NCBI GenBank assembly: GCA_019456165.1
Contig: VRUJ01000008.1
Coordinates: forward strand, 46,210-110,209
DNA length: 64,000 nucleotides
Reading direction: 5' to 3'
Origin: Chloroflexota bacterium
GTDB taxonomy: Bacteria; Chloroflexota; Anaerolineae; Anaerolineales; UBA11579
Each line of letters starts with the position of its first letter. The first letter of the stretch is position 1. The notes below the pieces were generated by a model that saw only the letters and a list, made by a program, of their open reading frames with translations, had not been told where the DNA came from and searched no databases. A program made the position numbers and the translations under genes. This document shows, piece after piece, positions 24,069 through 32,391 of the stretch.

Positions 24069-25163
24069 GTGTGCAAGCAAAATTCCTGGGTACGTGTTAT
24101 CAGAGCATGGTTTTTTGTATTTTCATTAATTCTGGTGGGATTTTCATGCAATCTGCCTCCCCAATCACCTGAGCCTTTCCCGCCAACAACAACCTTGATA
24201 CTTGAACTTATGCCAACCAACACCGTTCAAGCTGCTCTTGGTGAAATTACTGCTACGGTAGCACCTACAGCGACCCAAACTCCAACAGCAATTCCATTCC
24301 CCACTACAACCCCGTTTATGCCAGCATCTTTACCTCCAAGCCAACTTTTCGACGCCAGTAAGCTGGGCAGCATAGAATGGGATATCACCTACTGTACAGT
24401 GGATGATGTCGCCCTAAAAATGGATTTGTATTACCCCGACTCCGCAACTCGATCCTGGCCCGTCGTTGTCATTATTCATGGTGGCGGCTGGACCTCCGGG
24501 CATAAGATTTCAGGCCCAGCAATACGATATGCAGAACCAATAGTAAGCGCCAATTTCCTGGTGGCCGCGATAGATTATCGTCTCTCACCGGAGGTTGTTT
24601 TCCCGGCGCACCTGGAAGATGTAAAATGCGCTATCCGCTCTTTGCGCGCCAACGCTGCCGAGTACAACCTCGATCCGGATAAGATCGGTGTGATTGGTTT
24701 TAGCGCTGGAGGGCACCTGGCCGCGTTGCTAGGCACAACCGATCCCAGCGCTGGGTTTGAGGGTACTGGAGGATATCTAGAATACTCCAGCCGCGTCCAG
24801 GCTGTGGTTGACATTGCGGGAGTAAACAACCCCCGCATTTTGTGCTCCGATCAGATAGCTCAGGAGGTTTTTGGAGCAGAGAACTGCCAGGATGATGAGG
24901 TGATGGATCCTGCTAACTCAGCCAATTATATCTCCCTGGATGACCCGCCCTTCCTGATAATTCATGGGGACAGAGATATGGCAGTAGCCTTAATCTTCTC
25001 TGAGTATCTGAAAGATGCGCTGGATGCCGTAGGTGTCCCTGCGATCTTATATATCGTACGTAACGCAGGCCATAGTTTTCAGCCATTGGACGAACCCATG
25101 GAACCCAGCCTGGATGAATTGAGCACATTCGTGGTCCAATTCTTTCGTGCCATCATTCTGTAG
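24069..25163 (+). CDS. Secreted alpha/beta-hydrolase (esterase) lipoprotein
   Basis: This 364-residue exported protein has a signal segment ending in LVGFSC (lipobox-like), a Thr/Pro-rich linker (residues 40-90) and an alpha/beta-hydrolase domain of the HSL/BD-FAE esterase type. The oxyanion box HGGG is at 137-140, the nucleophile S212 is in GFSAGG, the acid is in HGDRD, and the catalytic His335 is in AGHSF. It likely cleaves acyl or feruloyl esters outside the cell. The start is GTG 24069, 14 bases after rnhB. It heads a run of secreted hydrolases. Confidence 0.88.
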   Translation: MCKQNSWVRVIRAWFFVFSLILVGFSCNLPPQSPEPFPPTTTLILELMPTNTVQAALGEITATVAPTATQTPTAIPFPTTTPFMPASLPPSQLFDASKLGSIEWDITYCTVDDVALKMDLYYPDSATRSWPVVVIIHGGGWTSGHKISGPAIRYAEPIVSANFLVAAIDYRLSPEVVFPAHLEDVKCAIRSLRANAAEYNLDPDKIGVIGFSAGGHLAALLGTTDPSAGFEGTGGYLEYSSRVQAVVDIAGVNNPRILCSDQIAQEVFGAENCQDDEVMDPANSANYISLDDPPFLIIHGDRDMAVALIFSEYLKDALDAVGVPAILYIVRNAGHSFQPLDEPMEPSLDELSTFVVQFFRAIIL

Positions 25164-25390
25164 TCAATACAAACTGAAAGTAGTCTCACAAACCCCTAAA
25201 CAAAGCAATCTGTAAGCAACAAAACAATACATTTGGATGTATTATCCTATTAACACACTATTTCGGGATTCAGATTGATAAAATTCTGTAATCCAGGTCT
25301 TTGTGCCAATTAAATGCCCTCAAGGAGCTGCACTACATCATCTGATTCACTGTCACTGAGCCTAGGTTTCAATGTGTATTGGAGGGTACG

Positions 25391-27070
25391 ATGAAAAGAC
25401 TAAACTTGCTCATTCTTTTTATAATTCTGCTAACCTTGGCCTGCGACGCAGACACCACCCCCGCCCCCACACCCATGTGGCCGCCGCCCACCGTCCTGCC
25501 TGTGCAGCCTACAGGCAGAATTGAGCCAGTTCCGGGAGTCCAAACTGTGATTCTGAATGATGATCTGACCAATATCTCTGGCTTGTGGATCGCAGCAGGC
25601 CAAGAGCCTTCAACTGCTAACGTAACCTCAACTGGCAGCACTCTCATGGTAGAGATGGATGTGGCGGCACAATCGATTGCCGGGATCACGCGCAATCTCA
25701 GCGACGTATCCACACCCCCAGACGGCGTTACGCTCACGCTGCGGGCCACTGGACGCACCTTTAATATGCTTGTGGGTGTCAAAGAAGAGGACGGCTCCTG
25801 GTACCACACTTACTTGCGCCTCGACCCTGATGATGGCGAGCGCACAGTGGAGATTAGCTTCGAATGGATGCGCCTTAACCAGGACAGTGAAGACGAAAAC
25901 CAAAGCCTCGACAATGCCCAGGTGATCGACCTGATGATCGTCGATTTTTCGGGATTCACCGGCCCGCTTGGAGTCGGCACGCTTGAGATCAGCAGGGCAA
26001 CCCTGTGGCAAGGCAGCGCTTCAACGCCGCTAACCCAATGTATTACTGACGGCCCTGCATCAAGCGAATTCATGACTGGCGTAGATGCCAATACCATTCT
26101 GGAGGGCGAAGACCGCGGCGAATCTTGGTTCGTAGGTGATACCGCCGTACATCCACTGGAGTTATTCGCCGTCCAGGGAGCACAAGCCCTGCGTTTGCGC
26201 GTCTGGGTTGGTGAAAACGGTTCATCTAAACTGAACTACGCTACAGAACTGGCCAGTCGGGCGCACGAAGCCGGATTAAGCGTTTACCCCGCGTTGTTCC
26301 TTTCAGAGGATTGGGCAGATGTGAATAAACAGCCTGCCCCCGAAATTTGGCAGGACCTGAGCCTAGAAGAGCGCGCCTCGGCCATCCGCACATACACTCA
26401 GGAAACCGTCAACCACCTGCTGGAGACCGGTATAGACGTGCCCTACTACGCAATCGGCAACGAAACCGACTACGGTATCGCCGGAGTATTCGCCGAATTG
26501 GGCCAGCGCAGTATGGAAAACCTGGAAAACAACATCTGGCCGCAAACTGCCGCTTTGTTGCAAGCGGGCATTGAGGGAGTGCGCCTAGCCGACCCAGACG
26601 CCCGTATATTGCTGCACATCGCCCAAAGCTATGCCCCATCATTCGTGCGCGCTTATTTCAGCAGCATGCAAGAATTTGGAGTGGATTTTGATATCGCCGG
26701 TTTATCAATTTACCCCAGCGCCTTCGGACCTGGCGTGATTGAAGGTTTCTGTCAGTCTATCGAACTGCTTGGAAGCGAACTCAGTTTACCAGTGATCATC
26801 CCCGAATTTGCCTATCCGGCGGAACCGCCCACCGATAGCCTGTTCGCTAGTTGGTACAACGACCTACCCGGATACCCATTGACTCCCGACGGCCAAGCGC
26901 AATGGCTAGCAGATTTCTTTGAAGCCATGCGCGCCCACCCCAACGTGATCGGCGCTTACTACTTCAGCCCCACATACTATTGGAGCGGAGACCTCTGGGG
27001 TCCTTTCTCACTATTCGATGCCCAAGGTCGCGCCTATCCAGCAGTCGGTGCATATTCTTCGCCTGAGTAG
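25391..27070 (+). CDS. GH53 endo-beta-1,4-galactanase lipoprotein with N-terminal domain
   Basis: This 559-residue lipoprotein (lipobox LTLAC near residue 17) has a Pro-rich linker, a beta-sandwich segment (about 45-200, probably carbohydrate binding) and a C-terminal TIM barrel of glycoside hydrolase family 53, which cuts arabinogalactan. The acid/base E358 is in AIGNETDYG and the nucleophile E472 in IIPEFAYP. FMTGVDANTILE opens the barrel as in known galactanases. The ATG follows GGAGGG by 5 bases. Its cell-surface position suggests use of plant pectin side chains. A separate unit boundary lies upstream (228-base gap). Confidence 0.88.
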   Translation: MKRLNLLILFIILLTLACDADTTPAPTPMWPPPTVLPVQPTGRIEPVPGVQTVILNDDLTNISGLWIAAGQEPSTANVTSTGSTLMVEMDVAAQSIAGITRNLSDVSTPPDGVTLTLRATGRTFNMLVGVKEEDGSWYHTYLRLDPDDGERTVEISFEWMRLNQDSEDENQSLDNAQVIDLMIVDFSGFTGPLGVGTLEISRATLWQGSASTPLTQCITDGPASSEFMTGVDANTILEGEDRGESWFVGDTAVHPLELFAVQGAQALRLRVWVGENGSSKLNYATELASRAHEAGLSVYPALFLSEDWADVNKQPAPEIWQDLSLEERASAIRTYTQETVNHLLETGIDVPYYAIGNETDYGIAGVFAELGQRSMENLENNIWPQTAALLQAGIEGVRLADPDARILLHIAQSYAPSFVRAYFSSMQEFGVDFDIAGLSIYPSAFGPGVIEGFCQSIELLGSELSLPVIIPEFAYPAEPPTDSLFASWYNDLPGYPLTPDGQAQWLADFFEAMRAHPNVIGAYYFSPTYYWSGDLWGPFSLFDAQGRAYPAVGAYSSPE

Positions 27071-27125
27071 CGAGATACAAAAACCAACGCCGGACGATTT
27101 TCCCTCGGCCTTTATTATTGAATTT

Positions 27126-27283
27126 GTAAGGGCGAGGCATGCCTCGCCTTTACCTCCTCTATGAACAATTTACCACTCGTAGGGGCGGAGCGACGCTCCG
27201 CCCCAAACGACGATTAAAGACCTGGTAGGCTTTTAAAATCAGACAGTCTTCACCGGGCGACCCGGCGAGGTGCCCCTACACAC
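27126..27283. repeat. Composite G+C-rich intergenic repeat, copy B, plus an extra hairpin
   Basis: Three units match copy A at 15501-15608 in the same order: GTAAGGGCGAGGCATGCC with its inverted half, GGGGCGGAGCGACGC with CTCCGCCCC (27182-27204), and AGACCTGGTAGGCTT (27219-27233). A further related hairpin half, GGGCGACCCGGCGAGG to GCCCCTAC, lies at 27255-27279. Here the first two hairpins are intact. Confidence 0.8.
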
Positions 27284-27358
27284 AAGAGTCACAAAAACAT
27301 TCCCTCTTGTACATCGCAATATTCTACCATTTTGCTCATAAGCGGGTAAACTTACGTT

Positions 27359-28846
27359 ATGCAACCAGCCATCCTGCGCAGGATTTTGATCCCCATTATC
27401 TTACTGATTCCAGGTTCCCTGCTATTCGCCTGCACCAGCATGCCTGCCACAAATCCTCCAGCCCAGGTAAACGTACCCACCGCTCAGATTATCCCCACAA
27501 ATACACCTCCGTCCCTGCCCACACGAATTCCATCTCCAACCGTCACGCCAGAACAGGTTGAAGATATTCCCCCCCTTTCACAATACCACATAGAAGTCTT
27601 ACTAGACTACCCTGCCCAGCGCCTGTACATCGATCAATCCATAGTGTATGTCAATAATACCGGCAGCGCGCTGAACGAGTTAGTCCTAATAGTGGAGCCT
27701 CTGCGCTATGAGCGCGTTTTTGATTTACAAGCCCTTTCCTGGGGAAGTGGGGCTGCAATCGAAAACTACACTTATAACGAAACTATGCTGGAGATCCCGC
27801 TACTTGAAATGCTTGATCCAGACACGAGTGTAGAAATTCTGATGTCTTACATCCTAGACCTACCCTCCCAACAAAGTTATTTTGGCTATACTGGCCGTCA
27901 GATCAACCTGGCTGACTGGTATCCCTTCGTGCCGCCTCACCGCCCCGGCGAAGGATGGCTGGTATCTGAACCCGGTCTGGTGGGAGAACACCTGGCATAT
28001 GATGTGGCTGACTATGAGGTGCTCATCCGCACACCAGACTTGAATATAGTTCTTGCTGCACCCGCACTGGGTGAGCCGTGGGATACTGGTTTCTTCTACC
28101 GCTTGGGGGCGGCGCGCAGCTTTGTTTGGTCTGCCAGCCCGGAATACGTTATCTTAGGCAGCGCGGCTGGTGAGACAACCTTGCTCTCCTACATGCTGCC
28201 AGAACATCGCATTGCAGGAGAAGCAGCCCTGCAAAGCATCGCCCAGGCGCTGCCGCTCTACGAAGGCCTCTTCGGTGAGTACCCGCGCCCCAGCCTGACC
28301 CTGGTCGAAGCAGATTTCTACGACGGGCTGGAAGCTGATGGCTTATTCTTCCTGGATCAGGCTTATTTTGGTTTGTATTTCGACCCTCCTAGAACTTACT
28401 TGACTGCCCTGGCCGCCCACGAGACTTCCCACCAATGGTGGTATTCTCAGGTAGGCAACGATCCAGCGCTTGAACCCTGGCTGGATGAGGCCCTGGCGAC
28501 CTATTGCGAGCTGCTTTTCTACGAGCGGATATATCCGGAAGCAGTGGATTGGTGGTGGCAGGTGCGCGTCGAGCGCCTGACCCCCAGCGGTTGGGTGAAC
28601 AGCTCAATCTATGACCATTCAGAATTTGATCCCTACGTCGCGGCCGTTTATTTGCGCGGGGTAACTTTTCTGCAAGAATTGCGCGAGCTTATTGGCGACA
28701 ATGCTTTTTTCGACTTCCTGAGGGATTACGCTGCGCAAGGCAGGCACCGCATTATGACTGCGAGAGATTTCTTCACTATACTTGCTGATCACAGCCAAGC
28801 AGATATCAGCCAGCTAAGATCCGAATATTTCAGTGTTTTAGAGTGA
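27359..28846 (+). CDS. M1-type (gluzincin) metallopeptidase lipoprotein
   Basis: This 495-residue secreted lipoprotein (LFACTS lipobox near residue 21, TPT linker to about 70) is built like aminopeptidase N: a beta-rich N-domain and a zinc peptidase domain. The zinc motif is HETSH at 354-358 with the third ligand E377, giving the HExxH-18x-E spacing of the M1 family. The usual GAMEN motif is replaced by a divergent LEADGLFFLDQ region. It likely trims peptides outside the cell. The next gene starts 12 bases later. Confidence 0.85.
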   Translation: MQPAILRRILIPIILLIPGSLLFACTSMPATNPPAQVNVPTAQIIPTNTPPSLPTRIPSPTVTPEQVEDIPPLSQYHIEVLLDYPAQRLYIDQSIVYVNNTGSALNELVLIVEPLRYERVFDLQALSWGSGAAIENYTYNETMLEIPLLEMLDPDTSVEILMSYILDLPSQQSYFGYTGRQINLADWYPFVPPHRPGEGWLVSEPGLVGEHLAYDVADYEVLIRTPDLNIVLAAPALGEPWDTGFFYRLGAARSFVWSASPEYVILGSAAGETTLLSYMLPEHRIAGEAALQSIAQALPLYEGLFGEYPRPSLTLVEADFYDGLEADGLFFLDQAYFGLYFDPPRTYLTALAAHETSHQWWYSQVGNDPALEPWLDEALATYCELLFYERIYPEAVDWWWQVRVERLTPSGWVNSSIYDHSEFDPYVAAVYLRGVTFLQELRELIGDNAFFDFLRDYAAQGRHRIMTARDFFTILADHSQADISQLRSEYFSVLE

Positions 28847-28858
28847 AAGGATAAAAGG

Positions 28859-29410
28859 ATGCGCAAAGCATTCAAGATAGCCATTATTGGGGGCTTGGAT
28901 ATCAGGGCATACCCCAATGCTGTCCAAGGTTCTATTTTAATGTGGTTCACATTAAGCGCTATTGGGCTTTGGGTATTGAAGCTGCCAGCCGGTAGCGCAG
29001 TTTTTGGCGGGTTATTAGCCACACTACTGCATATAGATTCAGAATTCTGGCACCAATTAGGCCACGCCTTTGCCGCACGGCGCACAGGCTACCCGATGAT
29101 GGGTATCACTTACTGGTGGGCGCTGGCTGCTTCACGCTACCCACGCAACGAGCCAGAACTACCCGCAGAGATCCACATACGGCGCTCTCTGGGAGGCCCG
29201 TCAAGCAGCTTTCTTCTGGCACTGGCTGTTGGGGGTATAGCTTACTTCCTGAGAAACATAGGCGGGATAAGCTGGTGGCTGGCTTTGTTCGCCTTCTTGG
29301 ATAACTTGCTGGTTTTTACTATCGGGGCTTTATTACCCTTGGGCTTCACGGATGGCAGCACACTGCTTTATTGGTGGCCAAAGCGGGGGGAGAACAAGTT
29401 GCAGGAATAG
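28859..29410 (+). CDS. M50-like membrane protein with degenerate HQLGH motif
   Basis: This 183-residue protein has about four membrane segments and the layout of site-2 protease (M50) family proteins. The zinc motif HExxH reads HQLGH at residues 65-69, with Gln66 in place of the catalytic Glu. The second ligand region GFTDGSTLLYWW near the C-terminus retains an Asp. RRSLGGPSSSFLLALAVG resembles the membrane loop of the family. If the Glu is truly absent it cannot work as a normal protease. It follows the M1-type gene by 12 bases. Confidence 0.65.
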   Translation: MRKAFKIAIIGGLDIRAYPNAVQGSILMWFTLSAIGLWVLKLPAGSAVFGGLLATLLHIDSEFWHQLGHAFAARRTGYPMMGITYWWALAASRYPRNEPELPAEIHIRRSLGGPSSSFLLALAVGGIAYFLRNIGGISWWLALFAFLDNLLVFTIGALLPLGFTDGSTLLYWWPKRGENKLQE

Positions 29411-29447
29411 AACTCGCGGTCGGGAAAACCAGGTTATTCAAACCACA

Positions 29448-29531
29448 TGTCTCTCTGAGCGCAGCGAAGAGTCTCCCAAGATTCTTTAGTAAAACCCAGA
29501 CTCTTCAGCACAACATTACTCGGAGTGACAC
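29448..29531. repeat. Decayed palindromic intergenic repeat
   Basis: A 9-base inverted repeat (GAAGAGTCT at 29466-29474 and AGACTCTTC at 29498-29506) lies within a longer unit that begins CTCTGAGCGCAGCG and ends CGGAGTGACAC, the form of a common palindromic intergenic repeat with one arm degraded. It lies between convergent genes and could also stop transcription. Confidence 0.5.
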
Positions 29532-29604
29532 GCACAAGGTTTGATGGAATTGGATCAGGTTTAAAGCCAAGACTAAGAAATAGTAAATCACCAATCAAAA
29601 ATCT

Positions 29605-30213
29605 TCAATCTTCAGTCCTGTATAAGCCCCGCTGCTCAATAATTTTATAAACCTCTGGATGGAGATAATAGCAGTAAGGGCGGCCCTCAGCAACCCTGCG
29701 GCGAATTTGGCGCGAGGCTATTTCTAACAAAGGCGCTTCAATAAACTGCACCTTGGCGCTTACCCCAGGTAAAGTCGCCTCGATCTCTGTCAGGTCAAAA
29801 TGGTCACCTGGGCGGCGCATTATACCCAGCGCATAGCAAGCGTCCACGAATTCCTGCGGTTTATGCCAATCTATGAGTAAACCCGCCAGCGAATCCCCTC
29901 CCATCAAGTAGATCAACTCACCCTGCGGATATTTTTCCTGCAGCAATCGCACTGTATCAACGGCATAATGTGGGCCAGGGCGGTCTATCTCTACAGTCGA
30001 GATTTCAAAGTCTGGGTTACCTTGCAATGCGACCTTCAACATATCTTCTCGGTGGTTTAGTGGGGTTATGACTCTGTGTTGTTTATGTGGTGGATCGGGG
30101 GTAAGCACAAATAACAAACGATCGAGCGACAATTGGTGTTTGGACTCAGCAGCCAAGATCAAGTGGCTGAGATGTGGAGGGTCAAATGTGCCGCCAAAGA
30201 TACCGATGCGCAT
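29605..30213 (-). CDS. nadD: Nicotinate-nucleotide adenylyltransferase
   Basis: NadD joins nicotinate mononucleotide with ATP to form deamido-NAD+. The nucleotidyltransferase motif GGTFDPPHLSHL is at residues 7-18, and the SIAxRR-type end motif appears as ISSRQIRRRVAEG. Length 202 is normal. It lies 24 bases downstream of obg, the usual Gram-positive-type arrangement obg-nadD, and has AGGAAAAAT before its ATG. The rsfS and yqeK genes that often follow are absent here. Confidence 0.96.
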   Translation of the reverse strand: MRIGIFGGTFDPPHLSHLILAAESKHQLSLDRLLFVLTPDPPHKQHRVITPLNHREDMLKVALQGNPDFEISTVEIDRPGPHYAVDTVRLLQEKYPQGELIYLMGGDSLAGLLIDWHKPQEFVDACYALGIMRRPGDHFDLTEIEATLPGVSAKVQFIEAPLLEIASRQIRRRVAEGRPYCYYLHPEVYKIIEQRGLYRTED

Positions 30214-30237
30214 ATAATTTTTCCTGAAGATAATTCT

Positions 30238-31497
30238 TTAATCTTCCCACTCCAATTCGTGGTCTCCAATCAGGACTGTATCACCTGTTTGAGTGCCTGC
30301 TTCACGTAAAGCTTCGTCTACTCCTAGTGTTTCCAGAATGCGTTGAAAGCGGCGTACAGATTGCTCGTATTCCCAATAGGTCATTGCTGCGGCTCGCTCA
30401 ATGGAGGTACCCACTACCCGCCAAGCCGAATCCTCCTGTAGAATTTCAAACTCGCGCGGGTCTTCCTCCGGGCGATAGACCGGCATCTCCACAGAAGCTT
30501 CCTCTACGGGAGTTTCTGCTAGGAGCTGTGAGGCTCTATAAAGCAGCTTACGTACATTGGTTCCAGCTACCGCTGAAATAACCCTGGCTTCATAACCGCG
30601 TTCTTTTAGCTGCGCTTCTAATTGCGGCCAGCGTTCTTGAACATCGCTAAGATCTAGTTTGTTTACCGCCACTACCTGCGGTTTTTTGGCCAGATCGGGG
30701 TCGAAGAGCGCTAACTCTGTATTAATCTGCCCCAGGTCTGCCACAGGGTCTTCTGCTAGGCCGTCCAGTAGATGGATGAGCACACGCGTTCGTTGAACGT
30801 GGCGCAAGAAATCATGCCCCAACCCGATGCCCTCATGCGCCCCTTCGATCAGGCCAGGAATATCCGCCAGAACCAGGGTGGTGTATTCATCCAAGTTGGC
30901 AACACCCAAGTTGGGAGATAAAGTGGTAAACGGGTAATCGGCGATCTTGGGGGTTGCGTTGGTAACCGCAGCCAGAAATGTGGATTTCCCAGCATTGGGG
31001 ACTCCAACGATGCCCACGTCGGCGATCAATTTTAATTCCAAACGCAAGTTTAGTTCGCGGCCAGGTTCACCGCGCTCGGCTAAGCGTGGGACTTTGTTGC
31101 GCGAGCTGGCAAAGCGAGCATTTCCGCGGCCCCCACGCCCTCCCTCACAGACCACCAACTGCTGGCCAGCCTCAACAAGGTCACCTAGAATTTCACCACT
31201 CTCATCAAGATAAACAATTGTGCCTGGAGGTACGAGTGTCACCAGGTCTTCACCAGAGCGTCCGGTTTTATTATTGCCTCCACCCCTGGCACCATTAGGG
31301 GCCCGGTGAACTTTTTTGCGGCGGAAAGAGTAGAGGGTATTCAGGTGTTGGGATACCTCGAAAACCACGTCCCCACCTTTGCCGCCATCACCACCATCAG
31401 GTCCCCCGCGCGGAACAAATTTTTCACGACGAAAATGAACGATTCCATCGCCGCCTTTGCCAGAGAGAACTTTAATTTGTGCTTGATCTATAAACAT
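30238..31497 (-). CDS. obg: Obg family GTPase
   Basis: ObgE/CgtA is an essential GTPase in 50S ribosome assembly and stress control. The 419-residue protein has the Gly-rich Obg fold (residues 1-158, GGPDGGDGGKGGDVVF), the G domain (G1 GVPNAGKS at 165-172, DIPGLIEGA, NKLD) and a C-terminal OCT domain (from about 340). No ribosome site is seen close to ATG 31497. It is divergent from rex. Confidence 0.97.
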   Translation of the reverse strand: MFIDQAQIKVLSGKGGDGIVHFRREKFVPRGGPDGGDGGKGGDVVFEVSQHLNTLYSFRRKKVHRAPNGARGGGNNKTGRSGEDLVTLVPPGTIVYLDESGEILGDLVEAGQQLVVCEGGRGGRGNARFASSRNKVPRLAERGEPGRELNLRLELKLIADVGIVGVPNAGKSTFLAAVTNATPKIADYPFTTLSPNLGVANLDEYTTLVLADIPGLIEGAHEGIGLGHDFLRHVQRTRVLIHLLDGLAEDPVADLGQINTELALFDPDLAKKPQVVAVNKLDLSDVQERWPQLEAQLKERGYEARVISAVAGTNVRKLLYRASQLLAETPVEEASVEMPVYRPEEDPREFEILQEDSAWRVVGTSIERAAAMTYWEYEQSVRRFQRILETLGVDEALREAGTQTGDTVLIGDHELEWED

Positions 31498-31609
31498 CGT
31501 CTCGTTTCAATGCCAGCCTGCATCAAACCTGCTTGGAATAAATTTGGGACTCTCAAACTTGTAGGGCAATTATATCACCGCGTCAATGCAGTCCCTATTT
31601 GTACCTTTA

Positions 31610-31648
31610 TTGTGTGGTATTGCACAAAAGCTCAATTTATGGTAAAGT
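31610..31648 (+). promoter_or_regulatory. Rex operator and rex promoter
   Basis: TTGTGTGGTATTGCACAA at 31610-31627 fits the Rex box pattern TTGTG-N8-CACAA. It overlaps a promoter with TTGCAC at 31620-31625 and TAAAGT at 31643-31648, spaced by 17 bases. Rex bound here when NADH is low would block the promoter, so rex is autoregulated. It may also affect the divergent obg. Confidence 0.8.
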
Positions 31649-31687
31649 GAATTTGATTGTTCAAAAATGTTCAATCGGAGGAGAAAC

Positions 31688-32308
31688 ATGAGCGAGAAAC
31701 AAATCCCTGATATCGTTATAGGCCGTCTTCCTACATACTTGCGAGCATTGCAGCATATGGCCCAAGAAGGCCGCCAGGTGACTTCTTCCCAAGAATTAGG
31801 CGAGCGGCTGGGTATTTCTGCGGCACAGATTCGCAAAGACTTATCTCAGTTCGGCGAATTCGGTAAACAAGGCACTGGTTATAACATTGAATTCCTGGCC
31901 AAACAACTACAAGAGATATTACACGTTGACCGTGGTTGGGATGTAGCCATAGTTGGGGCTGGGGATATCGGCAGCGGGTTAGCGCGCTACCAGGGGTTCA
32001 ATGAACGAGGTTTCTCCATTAAAATGGTCTTTGACAACAGCGCCGCCAAAATAGGTGCCAAGATTGGCGAATTCACGATCATGGACGCTAAAGACCTGGT
32101 AAGCGAGGTTTCTAAAGCTGGAATGCAGGTTGCGATGATCGCTGTCCCAGCCGCTTTCGCCCAGGCGGTCACAGATCAATTAATCGAGGCAGGGGTTAAA
32201 GCAATCTTGAATTACGCCCCGGTCAACTTGACGGTCCCCGCTGGTGTGCGAATTCAGCATATAGATCCGGCCACCCACCTGCAGCGCATGACCTATTATT
32301 TATCTTGA
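31688..32308 (+). CDS. rex: Redox-sensing transcriptional repressor Rex
   Basis: Rex senses the NADH/NAD+ ratio and represses fermentation and respiration genes. The 206-residue protein has a winged-helix N-domain (residues 1-85: LGISAAQIRKDLSQFGEFGKQGTGY) and a Rossmann NAD(H) domain (VAIVGAGDIGSGLA). The ATG 31688 follows GGAGGAG by 6 bases, so an in-frame start further upstream (31667) is rejected. A Rex box lies about 60 bases upstream. Confidence 0.97.
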   Translation: MSEKQIPDIVIGRLPTYLRALQHMAQEGRQVTSSQELGERLGISAAQIRKDLSQFGEFGKQGTGYNIEFLAKQLQEILHVDRGWDVAIVGAGDIGSGLARYQGFNERGFSIKMVFDNSAAKIGAKIGEFTIMDAKDLVSEVSKAGMQVAMIAVPAAFAQAVTDQLIEAGVKAILNYAPVNLTVPAGVRIQHIDPATHLQRMTYYLS

Positions 32309-32319
32309 ATAGAAGTAGG

Positions 32320-32376
32320 AAGCAGCTTTCTGCTTACACATTCTAAAATGCCTTGCGAAGGTCAGTAATTTCGCAA
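32320..32376. terminator. Hairpins between convergent rex and the MreB-like gene
   Basis: Two stem-loops are visible: AAGCAG with CTGCTT (32320-32335, 4-base loop) and TTGCGAA with TTCGCAA (32353-32376, 10-base loop). No strong T-run follows either. The place between convergent genes suggests transcription ends here in both directions. Confidence 0.4.
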
Positions 32377-32391
32377 AGTTTCATTAATTAG

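Noticed and set aside
25369..26011. Minus-strand frames opposite the GH53 gene.
   Set aside because: Antisense to a well-supported gene, without ribosome sites or motifs.
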